From Methylophilaceae bacterium (GTDB lineage: Bacteria > Pseudomonadota > Gammaproteobacteria > Burkholderiales > Methylophilaceae): a stretch of DNA of 64,000 bases. This document shows, in pieces, positions 56,751-64,000 of the stretch; within the stretch, counting starts at the first letter, position 1, and each line of letters opens with the position of its first letter. The notes below the pieces were generated by a model. The model was not told where the DNA came from. It saw nothing but the letters and a program-made list of their open reading frames with translations, and ran no database searches. The stretch lies in the NCBI GenBank assembly GCA_028247015.1, contig JAOKFJ010000003.1:1-64000 (forward strand). The letters run 5' to 3'. The position numbers and the translations under genes are program-made.

Positions 56751-58739
56751 CTATAAAATCGATTTAGCTGTTACAACTACATTATCAACAGTAAAGCCAA
56801 AATGTTCAAAAACAGCTTTCCCTGGAGCAGATTCACCATAGGTATCTATACCTACACAAGCTCCATCAAGCCCGACATATTTTCTCCAATAGTCAGTTAT
56901 ACCTGCCTCTACAGATACTCGCTTAACTTCAGGTGTAAGTACACTATCTTTATAAGATTTATCTTGACGATCATAAGCTTGGGTACAAGGCATAGAAACA
57001 ACTCGGGCATGAATACCTTCACCTTTCAATACTTCTTGAGCGCCTACAGCTAGATCTACCTCTGAACCTGTTGCAATAAAAATTACTTGGGCAGCTCCAT
57101 CACAATCTGAAAGAACATAGCCTCCTTTTTTTATATCAGCAATTTGACTTTCATTTCTAGAATGGAACCCCATACCTTGACGACTTAACACAAGACTAGT
57201 TGGATTTTCTGCATTCTCAACACCCGCAACCCATGCTGTTGCAGTTTCTGTTGCGTCACAAGGCCTCCAAACTTCCATATTAGGAATAAATCTTAATCCT
57301 GATGTTGTTTCGATAGGTTGATGAGTTGGACCATCTTCACCTTGTCCAATTGAATCATGAGTCAAAACATAAATAACGCGCTGCTTCATTAATGCAGCCA
57401 TTCTCATGCCATTCCTCATATAGTCAGTAAACATATGGAAGGTTCCACCAAACGGCATTAAGCCACCATGAAGTGCAATACCATTCATAATAGAAGCCAT
57501 ACCAAACTCTCTTACACCGTATGAAATGTAATTACCCGCCTTAGTCCCACTCACATGCTCAAAGCTTGGGCAACTAGTTAAATTTGATCCAGTTAAGTCA
57601 GCTGAACCACCAACAAATTCTGGTAAAACGGGAGCAAGCGCTGTGATAACATTTTGAGATGCTTTTCGAGTGGCTACTTTTTCAGCTTTTTCGTTAGCAT
57701 CTTGAATAATTCCAGCAGATATTTTTTTCCAATCAGCAGGTAATTCTCCAATCATTCTTCTCTTAAATTCAGCAGCTAGTTCAGGAAACTCTTGGGCATA
57801 TGCATCAAATTTCTTATTCCATTCTGCCTCTCTTGCATCTCCTTTATCTTTTTGATTCCAACCATCATAGACATCTTGAGGAATAACGAATGGAGCATGA
57901 TCCCAGCCCAATTCCTTTCTAACTAATGCAACTTCTTCATCACCCAATGCTGCACCATGACAATCATGAGAGCCAGATTTATTAGGAGATCCCTTACCAA
58001 TAATTGTCTTACAGCAAATTAATGTAGGTTTGTCTGTTATTTTTTTAGCTTCTTGAATGGCTTTATCAATTGCTTCAGGATTATGTCCATCTACATCACG
58101 AATTGCATGCCATCCATATGACTCAAAACGTCCAGCAGTATCATCTGTATACCATCCCTCGATATGGCCGTCTATAGAAATACCATTGTCATCCCACAGA
58201 GCTATTAGCTTACCTAGACCCCAAGTTCCAGCAAGTGCGCAACTTTCGTGAGAAACACCCTCCATTAAACAGCCATCACCTAAAAATACATATGTATGGT
58301 GATCTACAATATCGTGTCCTGGCTTATTAAATTGGTCTGCCATAAGTTTCTCAGCCATAGCAAAGCCCACCCCATTACTAATACCTTGGCCTAATGGACC
58401 GGTCGTTGTCTCAATACCTGGTGCATAGCCATATTCTGGATGTCCTGCACATTTTGAATGGAGCTGTCTAAAGCTTGCTATTTCCTTCATAGGCAGATCA
58501 TAGCCTGTCAAATGTAGTAAAGAATAAATTAACATCGACCCGTGACCATTTGACAAAATAAAGCGATCACGATTCGCCCAATCTGGATTGTTTGGATTAT
58601 GACTTAAATGATGATTCCATAAAACCTCACCAATTTCGGCCATCCCCATGGGTGCGCCTGGATGTCCAGAACTTGCAGCTTGAACTGCATCCATTGATAG
58701 GGCCCGAATTGCATTTGCTAAATCTTGTCTTGTTGCCAT
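56751..58739 (-). CDS. tkt: Transketolase
   Basis: 662 residues from the ATG at 58739. GGGAGG lies four bases upstream, which decides this start over a further ATG at 58769. A ThDP enzyme moving two-carbon units in the pentose or ribulose monophosphate pathway. Motifs [32 protein letters not shown] (ThDP binding), [17 protein letters not shown] and the catalytic Glu region are intact. It leads the tkt-gap-pgk-purC set. Confidence 0.97.
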   Translation of the reverse strand: MATRQDLANAIRALSMDAVQAASSGHPGAPMGMAEIGEVLWNHHLSHNPNNPDWANRDRFILSNGHGSMLIYSLLHLTGYDLPMKEIASFRQLHSKCAGHPEYGYAPGIETTTGPLGQGISNGVGFAMAEKLMADQFNKPGHDIVDHHTYVFLGDGCLMEGVSHESCALAGTWGLGKLIALWDDNGISIDGHIEGWYTDDTAGRFESYGWHAIRDVDGHNPEAIDKAIQEAKKITDKPTLICCKTIIGKGSPNKSGSHDCHGAALGDEEVALVRKELGWDHAPFVIPQDVYDGWNQKDKGDAREAEWNKKFDAYAQEFPELAAEFKRRMIGELPADWKKISAGIIQDANEKAEKVATRKASQNVITALAPVLPEFVGGSADLTGSNLTSCPSFEHVSGTKAGNYISYGVREFGMASIMNGIALHGGLMPFGGTFHMFTDYMRNGMRMAALMKQRVIYVLTHDSIGQGEDGPTHQPIETTSGLRFIPNMEVWRPCDATETATAWVAGVENAENPTSLVLSRQGMGFHSRNESQIADIKKGGYVLSDCDGAAQVIFIATGSEVDLAVGAQEVLKGEGIHARVVSMPCTQAYDRQDKSYKDSVLTPEVKRVSVEAGITDYWRKYVGLDGACVGIDTYGESAPGKAVFEHFGFTVDNVVVTAKSIL

Positions 58740-58862
58740 GTTGCCTCCCAAAATTAACTTATATCCCATTAAAAAATAGGACTAAATGATTATTATGTGT
58801 TGTACTAAAACTAAGAAGTAAATTATTCCCTAAAGTGGTCCTTCAATCAAGGTATCTAAAGG

Positions 58863-59429
58863 TTAAATCTGATTTATTTCCTTCCATTTTATTGAGCAAC
58901 CTATGCTGTGTAATTGCTGAGCAGGGCCTAATTTTGTCTTCACTACAAGTTTCATGGCATTAAATAAATCACGCTCATGATTTTTTGATGGCTCCCCTCT
59001 GCCTGTTGAGTCAAAACGTCCCCGATACTGAAGCTCTAAATTTTTATTAAATCCAAAAAAATCAGGTGTACATATAGCGTTATATTGTTTTGCCACCTCC
59101 TGAGTTTCATCAAATAAATATGGAAAATTAAAATTATTTAATGATGAAATTTTTTGCATATTCTCATAAGAGTCATCTGGGTAGTTTTCTACATCATTAC
59201 TGGAGATAGCCACCGTATTAATCCCAATCTCTTTTAACTCATTTATATCACTTATTAATCGATCTAATATAGCTTTAACATAAGGGCAGTGATTACAAAT
59301 AAACATGATAACGAGCCCTTTTTCACCAAGAGCTTTAGATGGTGACCAATGGCTACCATCTGTGCTAAGTAGGTTAAAATCTTTCGCCTTCCACCCAAAT
59401 TCACATACTGGTGTTTTTAAGCTTGCCAA
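58863..59429 (-). CDS. Thioredoxin-fold redoxin (AhpC/TSA-like)
   Basis: 188 residues. The fold begins KDFNLLSTDGSHWSPSKALG and the redox site is FICNHCPYVKAIL with a CxxC (CNHC). AISSNDVENYPDDSYENM and YNAICTPDFFGFNKN are typical of the peroxiredoxin-like redoxin family. There is no signal peptide, so it is cytoplasmic. It may be a thiol peroxidase or disulfide reductase; not resolved. Confidence 0.75.
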   Translation of the reverse strand: MASLKTPVCEFGWKAKDFNLLSTDGSHWSPSKALGEKGLVIMFICNHCPYVKAILDRLISDINELKEIGINTVAISSNDVENYPDDSYENMQKISSLNNFNFPYLFDETQEVAKQYNAICTPDFFGFNKNLELQYRGRFDSTGRGEPSKNHERDLFNAMKLVVKTKLGPAQQLHSIGCSIKWKEINQI

Positions 59430-59461
59430 ATTTTTTCTCCGTTCTGTATCATAATTAAACT

Positions 59462-60199
59462 ATGAAACGATTTTACCACCCAGATACACTAGAAATAAAT
59501 CAAAATATTTATTTAGATGATTTAGCAGCTCATCATGCCTTGCAAGTAATGCGAGTTCAGGTAAAGGACCAATTTATTGTATTTAATGGTGATGGCTTTA
59601 ATTACAAAGTTGAAGTAATTAGCGTCGAAAAGAAAAAATTAAAAATTAATATTATCTCTAAGGATGAAAATCATTCTGAATCACAAACAAAAATAACATT
59701 AATTCAGTCACTTTCAACAAATGAGAAAATGGACTGGATTATTCAAAAAGCAACGGAGCTTGGGGTTAATAAAATTGTTCCAATTTACAGTACACGAAGT
59801 ATTATCAAATTAGACTCAACAAGGGCTGATAAAAAACTGATTCATTGGCAACAAGTATTAATTTCAGCTTGTGAGCAATCTGGAAGATCAAGAATTCCTC
59901 AAATCTACAAGCCTACCAACTTCATTCAGGCATTAGAAAATCCTGAACTTAATGAGAAGACTCTTAAATTAATTCTCGCCCCAAATGGTCAAGCCTCTCT
60001 AGAAAATCTAGGTCCCTTAAATAATAAAGAGATTATTCTACTCATTGGTCCAGAAGGTGGGTTCTCAGAAGAGGAGCTCAAGCTAGCTAATGATTATAAA
60101 TTTACCTCTTTAAAGCTTGGACCTCGAACACTAAGGACAGAAACAGCCCCCTTAAGTATTCTTTCAATAATACAATTTAAATATGGAGATTTATCATAA
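59462..60199 (+). CDS. rsmE: 16S rRNA m3U1498 methyltransferase
   Basis: 245 residues. An N-terminal PUA-like RNA-binding part (HHALQVMRVQVKDQFIVFNGDG) is followed by a SPOUT knot (LILAPNG...IILLIGPEGGFSEEELKLA, LGPRTLRTETAPLSIL). It methylates U1498 of 16S rRNA. Its stop codon overlaps the predicted -35 box of the argA promoter. Confidence 0.93.
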   Translation: MKRFYHPDTLEINQNIYLDDLAAHHALQVMRVQVKDQFIVFNGDGFNYKVEVISVEKKKLKINIISKDENHSESQTKITLIQSLSTNEKMDWIIQKATELGVNKIVPIYSTRSIIKLDSTRADKKLIHWQQVLISACEQSGRSRIPQIYKPTNFIQALENPELNEKTLKLILAPNGQASLENLGPLNNKEIILLIGPEGGFSEEELKLANDYKFTSLKLGPRTLRTETAPLSILSIIQFKYGDLS

Positions 60200-60219
60200 A
60201 TCGATAAATTTAGTATAAA
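60191..60219 (+). promoter_or_regulatory. Predicted promoter of the argA fusion gene
   Basis: -35 TTATCA (60191-60196, at the end of rsmE) and -10 TATAAA (60214-60219) with a 17-base spacer. The start would fall near 60226, leaving a leader of about 25 bases. There is no recognisable ribosome-binding site before the ATG at 60251. Confidence 0.5.
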
Positions 60220-60226
60220 ATATAAA

Positions 60227-60243
60227 AATTATTTAAAATAATT
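60227..60243. promoter_or_regulatory. Perfect 17-base palindrome, candidate ArgA-HTH operator
   Basis: AATTATTT-A-AAATAATT reads the same on both strands. It lies just after the predicted transcription start and eight bases before the ATG of the HTH-ArgA gene, ideal for repression by a dimeric XRE protein. Its pure AT make-up means chance cannot be excluded. Confidence 0.45.
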
Positions 60244-60250
60244 GCTAAAT

Positions 60251-61795
60251 ATGCAAAATAAAATATCAAAAACTATAAAATTTTTGCGTAAAGAACAAAA
60301 ATTAACTCTAGTTAAGTTAGCCCAAAAAGTGGGAATAAATACCAGTAGCCTATCTCGCATTGAGAGGGGTGAAATTAATCTATCTGTCGACCTCCTCAAA
60401 AAAATAGCTCAAATACTTAATGTATCCCCACATATATTTTTTGATGCCACCCCCTTTTCCCAGAGCCTAAATGACTCAAGAAATTCATTTGTTGAACACT
60501 TCAGATTATCTGCGAAATTTATTTATCAATTTAATAAAAAAATATTTGTAATTGCCTTTGGTGGGGAAGTTCTTAAAGACGAACAATTAAAGCAAATCAG
60601 TCATGACATTAATTTACTTCATTCGCTCAACATCAAACTTGTGTTGATTCATGGCATTCGACCCTACATAGATAATAAATTAATTTCCACCAAAAATTCA
60701 ACCCAACTAGTTAGAAATCAACGTGTTACTGATAAAAAAGTGTTAGAACATATTATTGAAGTTAATGGTCGAATTCATACAGAAATTGAAGCCACCCTTT
60801 CGTCGAGTATGTCAGACTCACCAATGGCAGGTAGTGATATAAAAGTATCAAGCGGTAACTTTATAACTGCTAAACCTATTGGTGTTATTGATGGTGTTGA
60901 TATGCAATTTACAGGGCAAATCAGGAAAGTCGATAATAGTGCAATTTTAGATAAACTTTCGCATAACGAAATAGTACTAATTTCTCCACTAGGCTTTTCA
61001 CCAGTTGGTGAAATATTCAATCTATCCTATGAACAAACTGCTGCCTATATTGCCGGAGCAATTAAGGCAGATAAGCTAATCTACTACGTTGACTCTGATG
61101 GAGTGCTCAATAAACGAGGAGAGTTAATCCCTGAAATGACAACTAAAAAGGCTGAAAATCTAATTCGAAATATTAAAAAAAACTCCTCACCAGAAAATGC
61201 AGCACACATCTCCTATAAAGATTTAAACATCCTTAAAAGTAGCTTGTCGGCTATTAAACAAAATGTTGAAAAAGTACATCTAATCAATAGAAATACTAAT
61301 GGTTCACTAATTGAAGAGCTTTATACTGACAAGGGATCTGGTACAATTTTAACCGAATATGCATTAGAAAAAATAAGGCCAGCATCCATCAAAGATATAA
61401 AAGCAATACATCAACTTATTGAGCCACTGGGGAAGAATGGAGCGTTACTATCAAGAGCAAATGAAAAGATTGAACAAGATTTAGATAATTTCATTGTTAT
61501 TGAACATAATCATAATTTAATTGGCTGCGTCGCTCTCTATCCATATAAAAATATGACAGAAATTGCTTGCTTTGTAATTCACCCTAATTATCAAAAACAA
61601 GGGTTCGGAATGAAATTACTAAATTATTGTGAGAAAAAGATACAATCAGAATATGCTTTTATTCTTACAACACAATCCGAGCATTGGTTTATTGAAAAAG
61701 GTTTTTCAGAGGCTCCTACAGATTCAATGCCCTCTAAAAGAAGAAAAATTTACCAGATTGAACGAAACTCCAAATTTTTTACAAAAAAGCTATAA
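60251..61795 (+). CDS. argA: N-acetylglutamate synthase fused to an N-terminal XRE DNA-binding domain
   Basis: 514 residues from the ATG at 60251; a TTG at 60242 adds three. Standard ArgA is about 440. Residues ~5-62 form a complete Cro/C1-type HTH (KFLRKEQKLTLVKLAQKVG, SSLSRIERGEINLS, LLKKIAQILNVSPHIFFD). Residues ~84-355 are the amino-acid-kinase-like arginine-sensing domain (FVIAFGGEVL, LLHSLNIKLVLIHG, YYVDSDGVL). Residues ~375-505 are a GNAT acetyltransferase (FVIHPNYQKQGFGMKLLN). It makes N-acetylglutamate from glutamate and acetyl-CoA, the first step to arginine. The HTH is not part of known ArgA. argB follows 33 bases later. I infer an arginine-responsive autoregulator. Confidence 0.9.
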   Translation: MQNKISKTIKFLRKEQKLTLVKLAQKVGINTSSLSRIERGEINLSVDLLKKIAQILNVSPHIFFDATPFSQSLNDSRNSFVEHFRLSAKFIYQFNKKIFVIAFGGEVLKDEQLKQISHDINLLHSLNIKLVLIHGIRPYIDNKLISTKNSTQLVRNQRVTDKKVLEHIIEVNGRIHTEIEATLSSSMSDSPMAGSDIKVSSGNFITAKPIGVIDGVDMQFTGQIRKVDNSAILDKLSHNEIVLISPLGFSPVGEIFNLSYEQTAAYIAGAIKADKLIYYVDSDGVLNKRGELIPEMTTKKAENLIRNIKKNSSPENAAHISYKDLNILKSSLSAIKQNVEKVHLINRNTNGSLIEELYTDKGSGTILTEYALEKIRPASIKDIKAIHQLIEPLGKNGALLSRANEKIEQDLDNFIVIEHNHNLIGCVALYPYKNMTEIACFVIHPNYQKQGFGMKLLNYCEKKIQSEYAFILTTQSEHWFIEKGFSEAPTDSMPSKRRKIYQIERNSKFFTKKL

Positions 61796-61828
61796 AATAT
61801 TGGAAATAATTATGATGTGGTCTACAAA

Positions 61829-62701
61829 ATGACACCAAATGAAAAAGCAAAAATTTTAAGTGAAGCACTCCCTTATATAAAAAAATTTTCCGGCAAAACT
61901 ATTGTCATTAAATATGGTGGAAATGCCATGATAGATGAGAATCTAAAACACTCATTTGCTAAGGACATTGTATTACTTAAGCTAGTTGGCATGAATCCAG
62001 TAATTGTTCACGGCGGAGGCCCTCAAATAGATGAAAGTCTGGATAAGATAGGTAAGAAAGGAGAATTTTATAATGGGATGAGAATAACGGACGAAGAAAC
62101 AATGTCCGTAGTCCATGACGTCTTAAGATCAATCAGCAAAGAAATTATAAATTTAATAAAAACTATTGGTAGTAAGGCAAATAGTCCTTCTCAAGAGGAG
62201 GCATTAAGATTCATAAAAGCAAAAAAATTAATAGTAGGTAACAAAAATAAACACGGTAAACAAATAGACCTTGGCCACGTTGGTGAGATTGAAAGTATTG
62301 AGCCATCGTTCATGAAAGATTGTATTGATCATGGCATTACCCCTGTAATAGCGCCAATTGGTTTTGGGGAAGATAATAAAATGTATAATATTAATGCAGA
62401 TTTAGTTGCTGGGAAGCTTGCACAAGTAATTAATGCTGAAAAATTAGTGCTGATGACAAATACTAAAGGTGTATTAGATAAAGATAAAAATCTTATAACC
62501 AGATTAATTCCAAAAGAAATCGAAAGTCTTATAAAAACAGAAGTATTATCAGGTGGGATGTTACCTAAAATTCAAGCTGCCCTCATAGCTGCAGAGAATA
62601 ACGTTAATAGTGTTCATATAATCGATGGTAGGGTTGAGCATGCATTGTTGCTTGAAATTTTAACCGACCAAGGCGTGGGTACGCTAATAAAAGCAAATTA
62701 A
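61829..62701 (+). CDS. argB: Acetylglutamate kinase
   Basis: 290 residues from ATG 61829 (a GTG at 61817 would add four residues). Phosphorylates N-acetylglutamate, the second arginine step. [28 protein letters not shown] and the C-terminal [13 protein letters not shown] are present. The N-terminal helix [17 protein letters not shown] resembles the one linking hexamers in arginine-inhibited enzymes. It follows the argA fusion in one operon. Confidence 0.96.
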   Translation: MTPNEKAKILSEALPYIKKFSGKTIVIKYGGNAMIDENLKHSFAKDIVLLKLVGMNPVIVHGGGPQIDESLDKIGKKGEFYNGMRITDEETMSVVHDVLRSISKEIINLIKTIGSKANSPSQEEALRFIKAKKLIVGNKNKHGKQIDLGHVGEIESIEPSFMKDCIDHGITPVIAPIGFGEDNKMYNINADLVAGKLAQVINAEKLVLMTNTKGVLDKDKNLITRLIPKEIESLIKTEVLSGGMLPKIQAALIAAENNVNSVHIIDGRVEHALLLEILTDQGVGTLIKAN

Positions 62702-62702
62702 A

Positions 62703-63320
62703 TTGAAGCCTGTCTGGATTTTTGACTTAGATAATACGCTGCATGATGCACAGGCAAAAATTTTCCCAATTGTAAACGATAAAATGAATCAATATATTAG
62801 CTCAACCCTAAAAATTAGTATTGAAGAAGCAAGTAAAGTAAGAACGCAATATTGGGATGAATATGGAGCCACACTCCAAGGCTTAATAAAAAATTATAAT
62901 ATTGATCCGATTGATTTTCTAGATAAGACTCACACCATAACTAATTTTAAGGATCTTGTTATTCCTATGCCTAAATTAAAGGAGACATTAACACTCGCCG
63001 ATGGTAAGAGGATTATTTATACAAATGCTCCGAATAATTATACCAATCACGTTTTGAAGATATGTGGGATTGAAGAATATTTTGATGAAATTTTTACTAT
63101 CGAGGATTCTAATTTTAAACCAAAACCAAGCAAAGATTCTATGGAATTATTCATAAAAAAATACAATATTAAAGAGGCTTATTTTGTAGATGACGTAAAA
63201 GAAAATCTTAAAACTGCCAAACAATTTGGATTATCTACAGTATGGCTAACAAGCAATGAGGGTAACCCTGTGTATATTGATAAGAAAATATCCAAACTAA
63301 GAGATTTATTTAGCTACTAA
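62703..63320 (+). CDS. Pyrimidine 5'-nucleotidase (HAD family)
   Basis: 205 residues with a TTG start one base after the argB stop. HAD motifs WIFDLDNTLHD, IIYTNAPNNY (motif II) and YFVDDVKENLKTA (motif IV) are present, with the cap between. It resembles SDT1/PHM8-type nucleotidases that follow argB in many betaproteobacteria. It overlaps the end of cca by 11 bases. The substrate is a pyrimidine monophosphate by family. Confidence 0.85.
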   Translation: MKPVWIFDLDNTLHDAQAKIFPIVNDKMNQYISSTLKISIEEASKVRTQYWDEYGATLQGLIKNYNIDPIDFLDKTHTITNFKDLVIPMPKLKETLTLADGKRIIYTNAPNNYTNHVLKICGIEEYFDEIFTIEDSNFKPKPSKDSMELFIKKYNIKEAYFVDDVKENLKTAKQFGLSTVWLTSNEGNPVYIDKKISKLRDLFSY

Positions 63321-64000
63321 TCTTTTTAAGTAGAGAAAGCCTCTCTTGATATATCAAATTTTTGATATCTTCTCCAGAGTTTGAAAGATTTACCTCGCTT
63401 TTTAATTGCGTTACCTCCTCGTAAAATAAATCTAGGAAGACCTTAATATCCTTAAAATGTTTTACATCTAAATGATGAAATGTTGTCCTAAATACTGAAA
63501 TTATATTCAGAACTTCAAAGATTATATTTGGGCGCCTATAAAAATCAAATCGATATAAACAATCTAATTTTTCTTCTGCACTAAGTAATAAAAAGTCTTC
63601 AATATTTTGCTCTTCGTCCACCAAACTTTTCAATATTTTATGATTTTTACCAGATAATTTGAGATACTTTATTAAATGGCCCTGTTCTTCGATAGTTTTT
63701 ATATTACTTGAATCTTTGAAAAAATATGGAGCTATTAACAACATAATAATTTTCGATTCAGTTGCTAATGAGCTAGAATTATTTTTGATTGCTAGGCCCA
63801 AGCTAACAAAGTTTTTTGATTGTTGTTCAATTAACGATGGAGAATCTGAAGGTAAATTAAGTCCTGGGAAAATTTCATTCAAAGCACCTGATTCACAAAG
63901 GTAATGAATCATAATATCTGGATTCTTACCTTCCAATCCTTTTGTAACTTCCGCCACTACTCGCTCCACTGATAAAGTCTTAAGCTCTCCACTTTCGACC
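63310..64000 (-). CDS. cca: tRNA nucleotidyltransferase (CCA-adding), C-terminal part
   Basis: The frame is open to the right edge, so the gene continues beyond the window and only about 230 C-terminal residues are seen. SGELKTLSVERVVAEVTKGL matches the tRNA-binding region of class II CCA enzymes (VPERVWQEL). The conserved YLCESGALNEIFPGL follows. It adds or repairs the 3' CCA. The catalytic DxD head lies outside the window. Confidence 0.85.
   Translation of the reverse strand, partial: VESGELKTLSVERVVAEVTKGLEGKNPDIMIHYLCESGALNEIFPGLNLPSDSPSLIEQQSKNFVSLGLAIKNNSSSLATESKIIMLLIAPYFFKDSSNIKTIEEQGHLIKYLKLSGKNHKILKSLVDEEQNIEDFLLLSAEEKLDCLYRFDFYRRPNIIFEVLNIISVFRTTFHHLDVKHFKDIKVFLDLFYEEVTQLKSEVNLSNSGEDIKNLIYQERLSLLKKISS

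Noticed and set aside
61629-61832. Short frame ending at ATGA of argB
   Set aside because: Out-of-frame reading of the argA C-terminus. The GNAT motif lies in the other frame.

Overview
The window is AT-rich (about one third G+C by eye) and densely packed. Several genes start on TTG or GTG, neighbouring genes often share 1 to 30 bases, and several convergent pairs overlap at their 3' ends. Gene content and order (argA-argB-pyrimidine 5'-nucleotidase, secA next to an M23 peptidase and a DciA-like gene, dapA-bamC, tgt-yajC-secD-secF, rnfB-nth, tkt-gap-pgk) point to a streamlined betaproteobacterium. My best inference is a low-GC Methylophilaceae of the OM43 / Ca. Methylopumilus type. No 16S gene or methanol dehydrogenase lies in the window, so this is not proven.

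Positions 1-14565 form an accessory surface-polysaccharide region with two converging operons. The plus-strand operon (about 2-10826) encodes an acylating aldehyde dehydrogenase, a DmpG/BphI-type pyruvate aldolase, an HpcH/HpaI aldolase, an SDR reductase, a ThDP enzyme fused to a methyltransferase, a sugar C-methyltransferase-like protein, a radical SAM/SPASM protein, an NAD-dependent epimerase and a zinc alcohol dehydrogenase. This looks like a route to an unusual branched or carbon-extended sugar or glycan substituent. The minus-strand operon (10855-14565) encodes NDP-heptose enzymes: a HddC-like nucleotidyltransferase, a bifunctional heptose enzyme with its two domains in reversed order, a GmhA-like isomerase and an NAD-dependent epimerase.

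Positions 14566-19340 hold small and stress-related genes: a possible 40-residue membrane protein, a DUF1993 protein, a lipoprotein, two tandem tRNA-Arg genes differing in the anticodon, a secreted trypsin-like protease with TPR repeats, an exported truncated globin, a MarR regulator and tRNA-Lys.

Positions 19425-32916 are core housekeeping: ffh, a CcsA/YpjD-type membrane protein, pssA-leuA-HAD phosphatase, and a long plus-strand run tgt-yajC-secD-secF-corC-clpS-clpA. Positions 32906-38800 hold a GST, pyrD, a RoxA-type ribosomal oxygenase, an MBL hydrolase, bamC and dapA. Positions 38858-45558 form a redox hub: two ferredoxin-NADP reductase paralogues, etfA/etfB, a LysR regulator, ETF-quinone oxidoreductase and a stand-alone RnfB. 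Then come nth, a DUF1289 gene, secA, an M23 peptidase, a DciA-like gene, a TauE-type permease and a proton-pumping pyrophosphatase. Positions 53552-58739 carry purC, pgk, gap and tkt. The last part carries a thioredoxin-like gene, rsmE, argA, argB, a pyrimidine 5'-nucleotidase and the end of cca.

The most unusual item is argA (60251-61795). Its N-acetylglutamate synthase carries an N-terminal XRE/Cro-type DNA-binding domain, and a perfect 17-base palindrome lies between its predicted promoter and its start codon. This suggests a biosynthetic enzyme that is also its own repressor. Other notable items are the ThDP-methyltransferase fusion, an etfA gene without a canonical start codon, the tRNA-Arg pair with an anticodon switch plus a compensated stem change, and in-frame tandem duplications in secA and bamC.
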